In this document: positions 35,892 through 45,440 of the stretch, piece by piece
Layout: every line of letters starts with the position of its first letter
How positions within the stretch are numbered: position 1 is the stretch's first letter
Program-made: the position numbers and the translations under genes
NCBI RefSeq assembly: GCF_022385335.1
Contig: NZ_CP092431.1
Span: 9,796,001-9,860,000 of the forward strand
Source of the DNA: Streptomyces deccanensis
GTDB lineage: Bacteria; Actinomycetota; Actinomycetes; Streptomycetales; Streptomycetaceae
Length of the DNA: 64,000 nt
Direction of reading: 5' to 3'
Notes under the pieces: model-generated
Database searches by the model: none
Told to the model about the DNA's origin: nothing
What the model saw: the letters and a program-made list of their open reading frames with translations, nothing else

Positions 35892-37427
35892 ATGTCTGGA
35901 ATATCGATCGCTGTGGTCGGAGGCGGCGCGTCAGCGGTCTGCCTCGTCGACGCTCTGGCCCAGGCGCAGAGCCCCGCGGGCAGCATTACCGTCTTCGAGC
36001 CCTCGCCGAATCTCTGGCGGGGCCGGGCCTATCAGGTCGACATCGCCACCGTCAAGGTGAATGCGCCGCCGGAGGACATGTCGGTGCGCGTGGGCGACCT
36101 CGGCCATTTCCGACGCTGGCTGGAGAAGCGAGAGCGCGTCGTCGACGATATCGACAGCGTCGATCCTTATTCGGGGGCGCGATTCGCGCCGCGCACCGTC
36201 TATGGCGAGTATCTCGAGCAGTCGGCCTATTCGGCCCTCGGGGAACTGCGCAGAAAGGGCTGGCGGGTCGACCTCGTCGGCGCGGCGGTCACCGCGGCCC
36301 GGCGCACCGACGACCAGGTCCGCCTGAGCACGAGCAACGGCAGCGCCGGCGCCTTCGACTACGTCGTCCTCTGCGTGGGCGGCGACGGCCCCAAGGACGC
36401 CTACGGGCTCAGCAGCGCACCGGGGTTCATAGCGGACCCGTACCCGATGTCCCACCACCTCCGCGAGATCGGCACACGGGAGGACGTCGCCGTCATCGGC
36501 AGCGGCCTCACGGCCGTCGACATCATCCTCGCTCTGGCCGCGCAGGGCCATCAGGGACGGATCACCCTGCTCTCCCGTGGGGGCGTGCTCCCCGGCGTCC
36601 GGCAACGCCCCGTCACCTTCGAGCCCCGCCACCTCACCAAGGAGCGGATGCGCGCCCTCGCCCGCAGCGGCCGCGAGATGACCCTCGGGGAGTTCGCGGA
36701 GATCGTGGCGGCCGAACTGCGTGACGCCGGTGCGGACGTCGGCGCGGCCCACGCCGAGATCACCGACCTCGACAAGGAGGCGCCTGCGGACCGGCTGCGC
36801 CGTCAGTTCGCGGCCGTGGACTCACCGGACCCGGGACTGCGCATCCTCCAGCACGCCGTCCCCGACATCGGCCCCGACGTATGGCCGCAACTGCGGGAGG
36901 AGGACCGGGCGGAACTGCTCCGCTCCCACTACCGCACCATCATGAGCCTGTGCTGCCCCATGCCGCCGGCCAGCGCCTCCGTGCTGCTGGAACTGGAAGA
37001 AGCGGGCCAGCTGAGCATCCGCTCCGGACTGCGGAAGGTCGCGGAACGCTCCGGAGGGGGCTTCGAGATGCTCACCGCCGACGCGCCTCCCATCGTGGCG
37101 CACAAGGTCATCAACGCGGTCAACGCCTCCGAGGGCCGCGTCCCCACCGGCGCCCTGCCGCTGGTGACCACCCTGACCAGGGCCGGCGCCGCGAGCCTCC
37201 ACCCCCACGGAGGGCTGCACCTCGCCCGACCGACCAGTCGGCTCATCACCGGGGACGTCGAGGATCCGCGGCTCTACGGCCTCGGCACCATCGGGGCGGG
37301 ATCACTCTTCTTCACCTTCGGCCTCCCCTCCCTGGTGGACCGCGCCGAGGACATCGTCGCCGCCATCCTCCAGCACGCGGGCGACACCCAACCGGCCCGA
37401 TCCGGGGACGTCCTGCTGCCCGCCTAG
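35892..37427 (+). CDS. FAD/NAD(P)-binding oxidoreductase-like protein
   Basis: A 511-residue protein of the FAD-NAD(P)-binding group. The FAD motif IAVVGGGASAVCLVDALAQA is at the start, the specific ITVFEPSPNLWRGRAY with VNAPPEDMSV follows, and a second dinucleotide motif DVAVIGSGLTAVDIILALAA lies near 200. Members are often found in secondary-metabolite and siderophore clusters, but few are characterised; hydroxylation or oxidation of amino-acid-like substrates is possible. It sits 65 bp after the flavin reductase, probably in one transcript with the class II aldolase. Confidence 0.85.
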   Translation: MSGISIAVVGGGASAVCLVDALAQAQSPAGSITVFEPSPNLWRGRAYQVDIATVKVNAPPEDMSVRVGDLGHFRRWLEKRERVVDDIDSVDPYSGARFAPRTVYGEYLEQSAYSALGELRRKGWRVDLVGAAVTAARRTDDQVRLSTSNGSAGAFDYVVLCVGGDGPKDAYGLSSAPGFIADPYPMSHHLREIGTREDVAVIGSGLTAVDIILALAAQGHQGRITLLSRGGVLPGVRQRPVTFEPRHLTKERMRALARSGREMTLGEFAEIVAAELRDAGADVGAAHAEITDLDKEAPADRLRRQFAAVDSPDPGLRILQHAVPDIGPDVWPQLREEDRAELLRSHYRTIMSLCCPMPPASASVLLELEEAGQLSIRSGLRKVAERSGGGFEMLTADAPPIVAHKVINAVNASEGRVPTGALPLVTTLTRAGAASLHPHGGLHLARPTSRLITGDVEDPRLYGLGTIGAGSLFFTFGLPSLVDRAEDIVAAILQHAGDTQPARSGDVLLPA

Positions 37428-37504
37428 GCCGCCCCGTACCACTGCCGGAGCAGCACCCTTCTCCGTACCGCCGCCACGGCCCCGTCCAGAGAGAGGTAAC
37501 CAGC

Positions 37505-38326
37505 ATGACCACGATGACCGACAAGACCACCGAGCCCTCCGCGGAGTTCCTCGCCGATACCGCGACAGGACTGCCGATCCCCGGCGAACCGGTCTTCAGC
37601 AGCCCGGAGGAGACCCGTCGCCACCGCAAGCAACGGCTGGCCGCGGCGCTGCGCCTGTTCGGCAAGTACGGCTTCGGTGAGGGGATCTCGGGCCATATCT
37701 CAGTGCGTGATCCGGAACATCCCGACCAGTTCTGGGTCAACCCCTTCGGCGTGTCCTTCAAGCACGTGCGTGTGGCCGACCTGATCTGCGTGGACGCCAA
37801 GGGCCGCGTGGTGTACGGAAAGCACCGCGTCAACCCCAGTGCCTTCGTCATCCACTCCCAGATTCACGACCTCCACCCCGGCGCGACCGCCGCGGCACAC
37901 GGCCACACCGCGCACTCCCGCGCCCTCGGTGCCCTGGGCCGCCTGCTGGAGCCCATCGACCAGGAGTCCGCCGCCTTCTACGGACGGCAGACCCTGTACG
38001 AAGCCTACGAGGGGCCGTCCGTCTCCCTGGAGCAGGGCCGCGACATCGCCGAGAACCTCGGGGACAACCGGGCCATCCTGCTACGCCACCACGGCCTGAT
38101 CACGGTCGGCGGCTCCCTGGACGAGGCCGTGCACTGGTTCTTCACCTACGACAGCTGCGCCCAGGTCCAGCTTCTCGCCCTCGCGGCCGGCACCCCGAAG
38201 ACATTCACCCACGAACAGGCCATGGCGGCGGGCGAGGGCTTCGGCGACGCCCAACTGGGCTGGTTCAGCTTCCAGTTGTTGTGGGACGAGATAGTCCGCG
38301 AGGAGCCCGACCTGCTGGACGAGTAA
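37505..38326 (+). CDS. Class II aldolase/adducin-domain protein
   Basis: A 273-residue zinc-dependent class II aldolase-fold protein. The metal-site histidines are in AAAHGHTAHSRALGALGR and LLRHHGLITVGGS. The N-terminal part has GISGHISVRDPEHPDQFWVN, and the DxxC-like DLICVDAKGRVVYG is as in adducin-type members. Families with this fold catalyse retro-aldol, epimerisation, dehydration or decarboxylation steps. In this cluster it could act on a 2-oxo acid from the shikimate branch, but that is inference. GAGAGG precedes ATG 37505. Confidence 0.88.
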   Translation: MTTMTDKTTEPSAEFLADTATGLPIPGEPVFSSPEETRRHRKQRLAAALRLFGKYGFGEGISGHISVRDPEHPDQFWVNPFGVSFKHVRVADLICVDAKGRVVYGKHRVNPSAFVIHSQIHDLHPGATAAAHGHTAHSRALGALGRLLEPIDQESAAFYGRQTLYEAYEGPSVSLEQGRDIAENLGDNRAILLRHHGLITVGGSLDEAVHWFFTYDSCAQVQLLALAAGTPKTFTHEQAMAAGEGFGDAQLGWFSFQLLWDEIVREEPDLLDE

Positions 38327-38433
38327 GCCGCCGTCGCCCCGCGCGGCACCGTTCTGTGCGGCCCGAACCGACACCGGCCCCGCGGGGCCACCTCCTCGTC
38401 ACACCCTCGTGGAACGAAGAAGGAAGTTCTCCC

Positions 38434-39816
38434 ATGAACACATCGCAGGACGCCCCGCCGCACGCCTGGCGGAGCCTGCCCGCCGCGCAGCAGCCCACCT
38501 GGCCCGACGAGCGGGCGCTCGGCGCCGTGCTCGACGACCTCACCACCGCACCTCCCCTCGTCTTCGCCGGTGAATGCGACCAACTCCGCTCTCGGCTGGC
38601 CGCCGTCGCACGTGGCGAGGCATTTCTCCTCCAGGGCGGCGACTGCGCGGAGACCTTCGACGCCGTCTCCGCCGACAGGGTCCGCAACCACGTCAAGACC
38701 CTGCTGCAGATGGCGGCCGTGCTCACCTACGCCACCTCCCTCCCGGTGGTCAAGGTCGGACGCATCGCCGGCCAGTACTCCAAACCGCGCTCGCAGCCCA
38801 CGGAGCGGCGTGACGGCGTGGAACTCCCCGCCTACCGCGGCGACGCGGTCAACGGCCTGGAGTTCACACCGGAGAGCCGCACCCCCGACCCCGAGCGGCT
38901 CAGACGGATGTACCACGCCTCCGCCGCCACACTGAACATCGTCCGTGCCTTCACCACCGGCGGTTACGCCGATCTGCGCCAAGTGCACGACTGGAACCAG
39001 GACTTCGTCGCCAGCTCACCGGTCGGCGAGCGCTACGAGCGCCTGGCCCGCGAGATCGACCGGGCGCTCGCCTTCCTCAAGGCGTGCGGGGCGCAGCCGC
39101 GCGAGTTCGGCTCCACCGAGTTCTACTCCAGCCACGAGGCGCTGATACTCGACTACGAGGCGGCGCTCACCCGGCGCGACTCCCGCACCGGCCAGTGGTA
39201 CGACGTCTCCGGCCACATGGTGTGGATCGGTGAGCGCACCCGTCAACTGGACGGTGCCCACATCGAGTTCGCCGCCAGGATCCGCAATCCCATCGCCGTG
39301 AAGCTCGGGCCGACCGTCACCGCGGACGAGGCACTGGCGCTCATCGACCGCCTCGACCCCGACCGGGAGCCGGGCCGGCTGTCCTTCGTCGCCAGGATGG
39401 GCGCGGACCGGGTCCGCGACGTACTGCCGGGCCTGGTGGAGAAGGTGACGGCGTCCGGGGCGCGGATCGCCTGGATCTGCGACCCCATGCACGGCAACAC
39501 CTTCACCGCACCCAGCGGCCACAAGACCCGCAGCTTCGACGACGTCCTCGACGAGGTACGCGGCTTCTTCGAGGTCCACCGCGAGCTGGGCACCCACCCG
39601 GGCGGCATCCACGTCGAACTGACCGGCGAGAACGTCACCGAGTGCCTCGGCGGCGGGGCCGAGGTCCGCCTGGACGACCTTGCACACCGCTACGAGTCCG
39701 CCTGCGACCCGCGCCTCAACCGCTACCAGTCGCTCGACCTCGCGTTCCAGGTCGCCGATTTGTACCAGGAGCGCGTCGTGCCCCGGGACCTTCCGTGGCG
39801 GACCGTCGAAGCATGA
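38434..39816 (+). CDS. 3-Deoxy-7-phosphoheptulonate synthase, type II
   Basis: A 460-residue type II (plant-like) DAHP synthase joining phosphoenolpyruvate and erythrose 4-phosphate, the first shikimate step. Signature segments are AFLLQGGDCAETF, LPVVKVGRIAGQYSKPRS, STEFYSSHEALILDYE, IRNPIAVKLGPTV and ICDPMHGNT. GAAGGAAG precedes the ATG. The copy opens a six-gene aromatic-supply block and is probably a cluster-specific isoenzyme that escapes the primary pathway's feedback control. Residues for that control cannot be judged by eye. Confidence 0.95.
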   Translation: MNTSQDAPPHAWRSLPAAQQPTWPDERALGAVLDDLTTAPPLVFAGECDQLRSRLAAVARGEAFLLQGGDCAETFDAVSADRVRNHVKTLLQMAAVLTYATSLPVVKVGRIAGQYSKPRSQPTERRDGVELPAYRGDAVNGLEFTPESRTPDPERLRRMYHASAATLNIVRAFTTGGYADLRQVHDWNQDFVASSPVGERYERLAREIDRALAFLKACGAQPREFGSTEFYSSHEALILDYEAALTRRDSRTGQWYDVSGHMVWIGERTRQLDGAHIEFAARIRNPIAVKLGPTVTADEALALIDRLDPDREPGRLSFVARMGADRVRDVLPGLVEKVTASGARIAWICDPMHGNTFTAPSGHKTRSFDDVLDEVRGFFEVHRELGTHPGGIHVELTGENVTECLGGGAEVRLDDLAHRYESACDPRLNRYQSLDLAFQVADLYQERVVPRDLPWRTVEA

Positions 39817-39849
39817 AGACGGACCGGGAACGCCGATCTGGAGAGTGAG

Positions 39850-40230
39850 ATGACAGTGCGCGCGATACGCGGCGCGATCCAGCTTGAACGGGACGACAGG
39901 AACCATCTGGTGGCGAGCACCAAGAACCTGCTGAAGGCGATGCTCGACGCCAACGGGTTGGAACGGCGGAACCTGATCAGTGTGGTTTTCACCGCCACGC
40001 CTGATCTGCGCAGCGAGTTCCCCGCAGTGGCCGCGCGGGAACTGGGGATCACCGACACCCCGCTGCTGTGCACCCGGGAGATCGACGTGGAGGGGGCACT
40101 GCCGCGCGTCGTACGCATCCTGGTGCACGCGGAGACCGACCGGCCCAAGAGCGATGTGCGACACGTCTATCTGGGCGGTGCCGCGACGCTGCGCACCGAT
40201 CTCGCCGACGCGCTGGAGGAGACCCGATGA
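39850..40230 (+). CDS. aroH: Chorismate mutase, AroH type
   Basis: A 126-residue monofunctional AroH-class chorismate mutase making prephenate. It aligns closely in pattern with the Bacillus subtilis enzyme: Arg7 in VRAIRGAIQLERDD, the Cys/Glu pair in LLCTREIDVEGALPRVVRIL, and the C-terminal DVRHVYLGGAATLRTDL with active-site Arg and Tyr. This trimeric class differs from the AroQ-type mutases usual in actinobacteria. It overlaps the prephenate dehydrogenase gene by 4 nt (ATGA), so prephenate is probably channelled to 4-hydroxyphenylpyruvate. Confidence 0.95.
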   Translation: MTVRAIRGAIQLERDDRNHLVASTKNLLKAMLDANGLERRNLISVVFTATPDLRSEFPAVAARELGITDTPLLCTREIDVEGALPRVVRILVHAETDRPKSDVRHVYLGGAATLRTDLADALEETR

Positions 40231-41408
40231 TCCGTACGGCAGCGGTCGTGGGCACCGGCCTCATCGGCACCTCGGTGGCGCTCGCCCTGGCCCGCAGGGA
40301 AGTGGGCGTCCACCTGCTCGACGCGGACGAGTCGGCGGCCCGTACGGCCGCCGCGCTCGGCGCGGGAACCGTCGGTCCGCCCGCCGCCCCGGTGGACATC
40401 GCCGTGCTGGCCGTGCCGCCCGGCTGCGTCGGTGAGGTGCTCGCCGCACAGCAGGTGAAGGGGCTGGCCCGCAGCTACACCGATGTGGCCAGCGTCAAGG
40501 CCGGCCCGGAGCGGGACGCCCTGAAACTGGCCGACCCCTCCTGCTACATCGGTGGCCATCCCATGGCCGGACGCGAGCTGTCCGGGCCGCTGGCCGCCTC
40601 GGCGACCCTCTTCGAGGGCCGCTCCTGGGTGCTCACCCCCACCGGTGCCACCGGGACGGACACACTGAACCGGGCCCTGGAGGTGGTGGCGCTGTGCGCC
40701 GCGGTGCCGGTGGTCATGGAGAGCTTCGCCCATGACCGCGCGGTGGCCCTGGTCTCCCACGCCCCGCACCTCGTCGCCGCCCTGATGGCGGCGCGACTGG
40801 AGCACATGCCGGACGACGCGTCACATCTCGCGGGGCAGGGGCTGCGGGACGTCACCCGGATCGCCGGGGGCGACCCTCGGCTGTGGGGCGACATCCTGGA
40901 CGGCAACGCCGGGGCTGTCGCGGACGTACTGGAGGCGCTCGCCGTGGATCTCGGCACGGCAGTGGCGGCGCTGCGGGGACTGGCCGGCGACGACGCCGAC
41001 GCCCGCGCGGAGGGCATGGTGCGCGTCGCCGACCTGCTGGACCGCGGCAGGAGGGGGCGGGGACGCGTGGCCGGCAAGCACGGGCAGAAGCCGACCCGCT
41101 GCACTCCCGTGCATGTGCTCATCGGGGACCAGGCAGGCGAGCTGGCCCGACTGCTGGCGACCGTCGCCGACTTGGACGTCAACGTCGAGGAAGTGTCCAT
41201 CGACCATTCCCCCGCCGAGCGCAGCGGGCTGGTGGAACTGGTCGTGGAGGCGTCCGCCGCCGCCCGTATGGCCCGGCGGCTCACGGAGTTCGGCTGGGCG
41301 GTGCAACGGCCCCAGCCCCGCGCCGACCCCACCCCGCAGGCAGTCGTGCCTCCGCCGAAGGCCGGGGCCGACCGGCGCCGGGTTCCGCTGGTGACCGGAA
41401 CGGCCTGA
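40227..41408 (+). CDS. tyrA: Prephenate dehydrogenase with C-terminal ACT-like domain
   Basis: A 393-residue NAD-dependent prephenate dehydrogenase giving 4-hydroxyphenylpyruvate. The Rossmann motif is AAVVGTGLIGTSVALALA. Family markers are YTDVASVKAG, the substrate-binding CYIGGHPMAGRELSG, and HAPHLVAALMA. An ACT-like regulatory domain starts near 290 (PVHVLIGDQAGELARLLATV) and may confer tyrosine feedback. The last 45 residues are Pro/Arg-rich. ATG 40227 overlaps the mutase stop. Its product is also the substrate of HPPD, encoded at 4.4 kb. Confidence 0.94.
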   Translation: MIRTAAVVGTGLIGTSVALALARREVGVHLLDADESAARTAAALGAGTVGPPAAPVDIAVLAVPPGCVGEVLAAQQVKGLARSYTDVASVKAGPERDALKLADPSCYIGGHPMAGRELSGPLAASATLFEGRSWVLTPTGATGTDTLNRALEVVALCAAVPVVMESFAHDRAVALVSHAPHLVAALMAARLEHMPDDASHLAGQGLRDVTRIAGGDPRLWGDILDGNAGAVADVLEALAVDLGTAVAALRGLAGDDADARAEGMVRVADLLDRGRRGRGRVAGKHGQKPTRCTPVHVLIGDQAGELARLLATVADLDVNVEEVSIDHSPAERSGLVELVVEASAAARMARRLTEFGWAVQRPQPRADPTPQAVVPPPKAGADRRRVPLVTGTA

Positions 41409-41562
41409 GCGGCCCGGCAGCCGACGGTGGCCGGTGCCCGACCCACGGCTCCGGCACGAGGACAGCCGTACGCCTGGACAGCGGCCGTCCACAGCCCCGT
41501 CGTCCCTGCGGCGGCACCTGCCACTCACGACGGCCCCGGCCACCGACGACGAAGGAGGAACC

Positions 41563-42867
41563 GTGGGCGCATCGCGCCGGACGACCGCGGACGGCACCCA
41601 GGGCAGGGGACTGGTGGCGCACGTTCCCGGGTCGAAGAGCCTCACCAACCGGGCGCTGCTGCTGGCCGCCGCCGCCCGCGGCACGAGCGTGCTGCGGGCA
41701 CCACTGGTCAGTGACGACACCCTCGCTGTCAAAGAGGCCCTGCGCATGCTGGGCGTCGACGTGGCGGCAGCCCCGGCCGACACCCACTGGAAGGTCACCG
41801 GCAGGCCCGGCGACCTCGCCGAGCGGGCCGAGATCTGGTGCGCGGACGCCGGCACCGCCGCCCGTTTCCTGCCCCCGTTCGCTTTGGCGGCGGGCAAGGG
41901 CGGCCGCTACACCTTCGACGGGTCCGCGCAGTTGCGGGCCCGCCCCATGCGCCCCTTGGCCGAGGCGCTCACCCGCCTGGGCGCCCGGGTGCTGACCGGG
42001 CCGGGCGGCGCTCTGCCACTGACCGTGAGCGGCGACGGACTGCACGGCGGGAGACTGGAGCTGGACTCCGGGCAGAGCAGCCAGTACCTCAGCGGGCTGC
42101 TCATGGCCGGGCCCCTGATGCGCAGCGCGCTGACCGTCGACATCCCCCGCCTCGTCAGCCGCCCCTACGTCGACATGACGCTGGCCCTGATGCGCGCCTT
42201 CGGCGCCCGCGTCGACGAGCCCACCCCCGAACGCGTCAAGGTCGTTCCCGGCGACTACAACGCCACCGACCTCGCCATCGAACCGGACGCCTCGACCGCG
42301 TCGTACTTCCTCGCCGCGGCCGCCGTGACCGGCAGCACCGTCACTGTCCCCGGCCTGGGCCGTGCCAGCCTCCAGGGCGACGTGGGGTTCGCGCGGGTGC
42401 TGGGAATGGCGGGCGCCGATGTCACCCTCGGCGAGGACACGGTCACCGTCACCGGCACGGGACGGCTGCGCGGAGGGTTCGAGGTCGACATGGGAGAGAT
42501 CTCGGACACCTTCATGACACTGGCCGCCATCGCCCCGCTCGCCGACGCGCCCGTCACCATCACCGGCATCGGGCACGCGAGGCTGAAAGAGTCGGACCGG
42601 ATCGGCGTGACGGCGGCGAACCTGCGCGCCTGCGGCATCGACGTGGACGAGGGCCCGGACCATGTCACCGTCCGGCCCGGGGCCCCGGCGCGTGCCCGGA
42701 TCGCCTGCCACCGCGACCACCGTATCGCCATGTCCTTCGCCGTGCTGGCGCTCGGCAGCTCCACCCCGCTCGACCTCGACGACCCGGCCTGCGTGAGCAA
42801 GACCTTCCCGGGCTTCCACACCGAGATGCAGCGGCTCTTCCCCACCTACCCGATGAAGGAGCAGTGA
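41563..42867 (+). CDS. aroA: 3-Phosphoshikimate 1-carboxyvinyltransferase (EPSP synthase)
   Basis: A 434-residue EPSP synthase transferring the enolpyruvyl group to shikimate 3-phosphate. Markers are the N-terminal [20 protein letters not shown], the [12 protein letters not shown] loop, [13 protein letters not shown], the domain-2 [17 protein letters not shown], and [10 protein letters not shown]. The loop containing the glyphosate-sensitive position reads DAGTAARF, rather than NAGTAMRP as in many plant-type enzymes, so herbicide response may differ. GTG 41563 has a strong AAGGAGG. It is closely followed by aroC (6 bp). Confidence 0.95.
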   Translation: MGASRRTTADGTQGRGLVAHVPGSKSLTNRALLLAAAARGTSVLRAPLVSDDTLAVKEALRMLGVDVAAAPADTHWKVTGRPGDLAERAEIWCADAGTAARFLPPFALAAGKGGRYTFDGSAQLRARPMRPLAEALTRLGARVLTGPGGALPLTVSGDGLHGGRLELDSGQSSQYLSGLLMAGPLMRSALTVDIPRLVSRPYVDMTLALMRAFGARVDEPTPERVKVVPGDYNATDLAIEPDASTASYFLAAAAVTGSTVTVPGLGRASLQGDVGFARVLGMAGADVTLGEDTVTVTGTGRLRGGFEVDMGEISDTFMTLAAIAPLADAPVTITGIGHARLKESDRIGVTAANLRACGIDVDEGPDHVTVRPGAPARARIACHRDHRIAMSFAVLALGSSTPLDLDDPACVSKTFPGFHTEMQRLFPTYPMKEQ

Positions 42868-42872
42868 GATCC

Positions 42873-44060
42873 GTGCTGAGCAGATTGCGGTGGCTGACCG
42901 CGGGGGAGTCGCACGGCCGCGCACTTGTGGCGACGTTGGAGGGGCTGCCCGCCGGTGTGCCGATCACCACGGAGACGGTGGCGGATCATCTGGCGAGGCG
43001 GCGGCTGGGGTACGGGCGTGGCGCGCGGATGAAGTTCGAGCGGGACGAGGTCACGTTCCTCGGCGGCGTCCGCCACGGTCTGACCCTCGGCTCCCCGGTC
43101 GCGATCATGATCGGCAACACCGAATGGCCGAAGTGGGAGCAGGTCATGGCCGCTGACCCGGTCGATCCGGAGGTCCTGGCAGATCTGGGCCGCAACGCGC
43201 CGTTGACCCGCCCCCGCCCCGGCCACGCGGACCTGGCCGGCATGCAGAAGTACGGCTTCGACGAGGCCCGTCCCGTTCTGGAGCGTGCGTCGGCGCGGGA
43301 GACCGCGGCCCGTGTCGCCCTCGGTGCCGTCGCCCGGTCGTACCTGAAGGAGACGACGGGTGTCGAGATCGTCTCTCATGTGGTGGAACTGGCCGATGTA
43401 CAGGCCCCCTACGGCCTCCAACCGACCCCGGGGGACGTGGAGCGGCTGGACGCCGACCCGGTCCGCTGCCTGGACGCCGCCGCGTCGAAGGCGATGGTGG
43501 CGCGCATCGATCAGGCCCACCGGGACGGTGACACGCTGGGTGGTGTGGTCGAGGTCCTGGCCCATGGCGTCCCGGTCGGTCTGGGCTCGCATGTGCACTG
43601 GGACCGGCGCCTCGACGCCCGGCTGGCGGCCGCCCTGATGGGGATTCAGGCCATCAAGGGGGTCGAGGTGGGAGACGGTTTCGGGCTGGCTCGGACACCG
43701 GGGTCGAAGGCACACGACGAGATCGTGGCCGACGGGGGCGGGATCCGGCGGGCGTCGGGCCGCGCGGGCGGCACGGAGGGCGGTCTGAGCACGGGGGAGA
43801 CGCTGCGGGTACGGGCGGCGATGAAGCCGATCGCGACCGTGCCCCGCGCTCTGCGGACGGTGGACGTGGTCACGCGTGAGGTGGCTCGGGCACATCACCA
43901 GCGGTCCGATGTGTGCGCGGTGCCGGCGGCGGGGATCGTCGCCGAGGCGATGGTCGCGCTGGTGCTGGCCGACGCGGTGGCGGAGAAGTTCGGTGGCGAC
44001 AGCGGCACGGAAACCCGGCGCAATGTCCGCTCCTACCTCGATGCCCTGGCCATCCGGTGA
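42873..44060 (+). CDS. aroC: Chorismate synthase
   Basis: A 395-residue chorismate synthase, removing phosphate from EPSP with reduced FMN. Signature regions are [20 protein letters not shown], the [15 protein letters not shown] loop, [37 protein letters not shown] and [20 protein letters not shown]. The GTG start at 42873 follows AAGGAG at slightly long spacing. The gene ends GTGA, overlapping aroK by 4 nt. This paired aroC-aroK order copies the primary-metabolism locus and suggests duplication of that block into the cluster. Confidence 0.96.
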   Translation: MLSRLRWLTAGESHGRALVATLEGLPAGVPITTETVADHLARRRLGYGRGARMKFERDEVTFLGGVRHGLTLGSPVAIMIGNTEWPKWEQVMAADPVDPEVLADLGRNAPLTRPRPGHADLAGMQKYGFDEARPVLERASARETAARVALGAVARSYLKETTGVEIVSHVVELADVQAPYGLQPTPGDVERLDADPVRCLDAAASKAMVARIDQAHRDGDTLGGVVEVLAHGVPVGLGSHVHWDRRLDARLAAALMGIQAIKGVEVGDGFGLARTPGSKAHDEIVADGGGIRRASGRAGGTEGGLSTGETLRVRAAMKPIATVPRALRTVDVVTREVARAHHQRSDVCAVPAAGIVAEAMVALVLADAVAEKFGGDSGTETRRNVRSYLDALAIR

Positions 44061-44587
44061 GCGCACCGCTGGTCGTTCTGGTCGGCCCGATGGGCGTGGG
44101 CAAGTCCACGGTCGGGCAGCTGCTCGCCGAGCGTCTCGGAACGGTCTTCCGGGACACGGACGAGGACATCGTCACCGCGCAGGGCCGACCCATCACGGAC
44201 ATCTTCGCGGAGGACGGCGAAGCCGCCTTCCGTGTCCTCGAGAGGGAAGCCGTACGCCGAGCGCTCACCGAGCACGACGGTGTCCTCGCCCTCGGTGGCG
44301 GAGCGATCCTCGATCCGGCCACCCGCGCCCTGCTGACGGGGCTGCCCGTCGTCTACCTCTTGATGAGTGTCGAAGCAGCCGTCTTACGCACCGCCCCGCA
44401 CGCCACGCGCCCTCTGCTGGCGGTCGACCCGCGCGGGCAGTGGCACGCACTCATGGAAGGGCGCCGGGCGTTGTACGAGGAGGTGGCGTGGGCGGTGGTG
44501 GCCACCGACGACCGTACGCCGGAGGACGTCGCCGAGGCGGTCGGTGACGTGCTGGGACGGCGGGCCCCGGGAGCGGTGAGGCAGTGA
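44057..44587 (+). CDS. aroK: Shikimate kinase
   Basis: A 176-residue shikimate kinase. The Walker A loop is [20 protein letters not shown]. Shikimate-binding residues are the Asp in FRDTDEDIV, the Arg after [15 protein letters not shown], and GGGA in [10 protein letters not shown]. The lid and adenine regions follow ([10 protein letters not shown]). It overlaps aroC by 4 nt. Codon 110 (44384-44386) is TTA, so the last gene of the aromatic block should need the bldA tRNA. With aroH, tyrA, aroA, aroC and the DAHP synthase it raises flux to prephenate and 4-hydroxyphenylpyruvate; aroB, aroD and aroE are absent. Confidence 0.95.
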   Translation: MSAPLVVLVGPMGVGKSTVGQLLAERLGTVFRDTDEDIVTAQGRPITDIFAEDGEAAFRVLEREAVRRALTEHDGVLALGGGAILDPATRALLTGLPVVYLLMSVEAAVLRTAPHATRPLLAVDPRGQWHALMEGRRALYEEVAWAVVATDDRTPEDVAEAVGDVLGRRAPGAVRQ

Positions 44588-44621
44588 GCGCGGGCCGTCG
44601 GCGCCCATCCGGAGGGGCGGC

Positions 44622-45302
44622 TCAGCGCAGTCGGCGTACGCGGAGTACGAGGTCGTCCGTGTGGTGGGCGCCGGCTCCGCCGTCGGGTGCCTCGCGGGGG
44701 CGTTGCTCGTCCACCTCCACCTCCCAGTCGTCGTCGAGGAGTTCGGTGACCATGGAGGGCCAGACGTAGTCGGCCGGGTCGAAGCCGCTGTCGTCCGCCT
44801 GCCGGGTCTCCATGCCGGCGTGGTGGACGAGCAGCAGCACGCCGCCGGGTGCGACGGCCGCGAGCAGGGCGTGTTCGGCCTCGGCGTCGGGGGTGCGCAG
44901 CAGGGCCGGGTACTGCGCGGAGACCAGGTCGAAGGAGGCCGGCGGGAGCGCTGCCCGGGTGAGTTCGGCGTGCACCCAGTGGATGGCGACGCCGGCGTCC
45001 CGCGCGTGTCCGGCCGCGCGTTCCAGCGCCACGCCGGACACCTCGAGCGCGGTGACGTCCCAGCCGCGGCGTGCGAGCCAGAGCGCGTCCGCGCCCTCGC
45101 CGCAGCCGACGTCGAGGACTCGTCCGGGGGTGAGCGAGGCGGTCTCGGCCACGAGCGCGCCGTTGGGCCGGCCGCTCCAGAGCTGTTGCCGGTCGGCGTA
45201 GCGGCTGTCCCACTCCGCCCGCACCGCCGGGTCGCCGGTGTATCCGCCGGCGGGCGAAAGGGACTCGAACGCGGGCGGTCCTACTGCGGTGTCGTCGGTC
45301 AT
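44622..45302 (-). CDS. Class I SAM-dependent methyltransferase
   Basis: A 226-residue methyltransferase. Motif I is VLDVGCGEGADALWLARRGW, motif II is TALEVSGVALERA, and the later FDLVSAQYPALL and PGGVLLLVHHAG are regular. The N-terminal WDSRYADRQQLWSGRPNG is typical of a widespread group of small-molecule or detoxifying methyltransferases (TehB/thiopurine-type relatives). It converges on aroK with 34 bp between, so it probably marks the edge of the cluster and need not belong to it. ATG 45302 has GGTGGGG upstream. Confidence 0.88.
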   Translation of the reverse strand: MTDDTAVGPPAFESLSPAGGYTGDPAVRAEWDSRYADRQQLWSGRPNGALVAETASLTPGRVLDVGCGEGADALWLARRGWDVTALEVSGVALERAAGHARDAGVAIHWVHAELTRAALPPASFDLVSAQYPALLRTPDAEAEHALLAAVAPGGVLLLVHHAGMETRQADDSGFDPADYVWPSMVTELLDDDWEVEVDEQRPREAPDGGAGAHHTDDLVLRVRRLR

Positions 45303-45440
45303 GACCCCACCGTCGCCCACCGCCTCCCGGACCGGCCACCGTTGTTGCCGGTCCGGCAAAACGGGCCGACGGGAGGCCGGAGTCGTCAGACCGATGGGGC
45401 GGGAGCAGGGCCGAGGTCGTCCGGCCGACCAGGACCCGCC

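Noticed and set aside
43913..44587. An upstream-extended shikimate kinase starting at 43913
   Set aside because: The extra residues are frame-shifted aroC sequence; GTG 44057 with the GTGA overlap gives the normal 176-residue enzyme.
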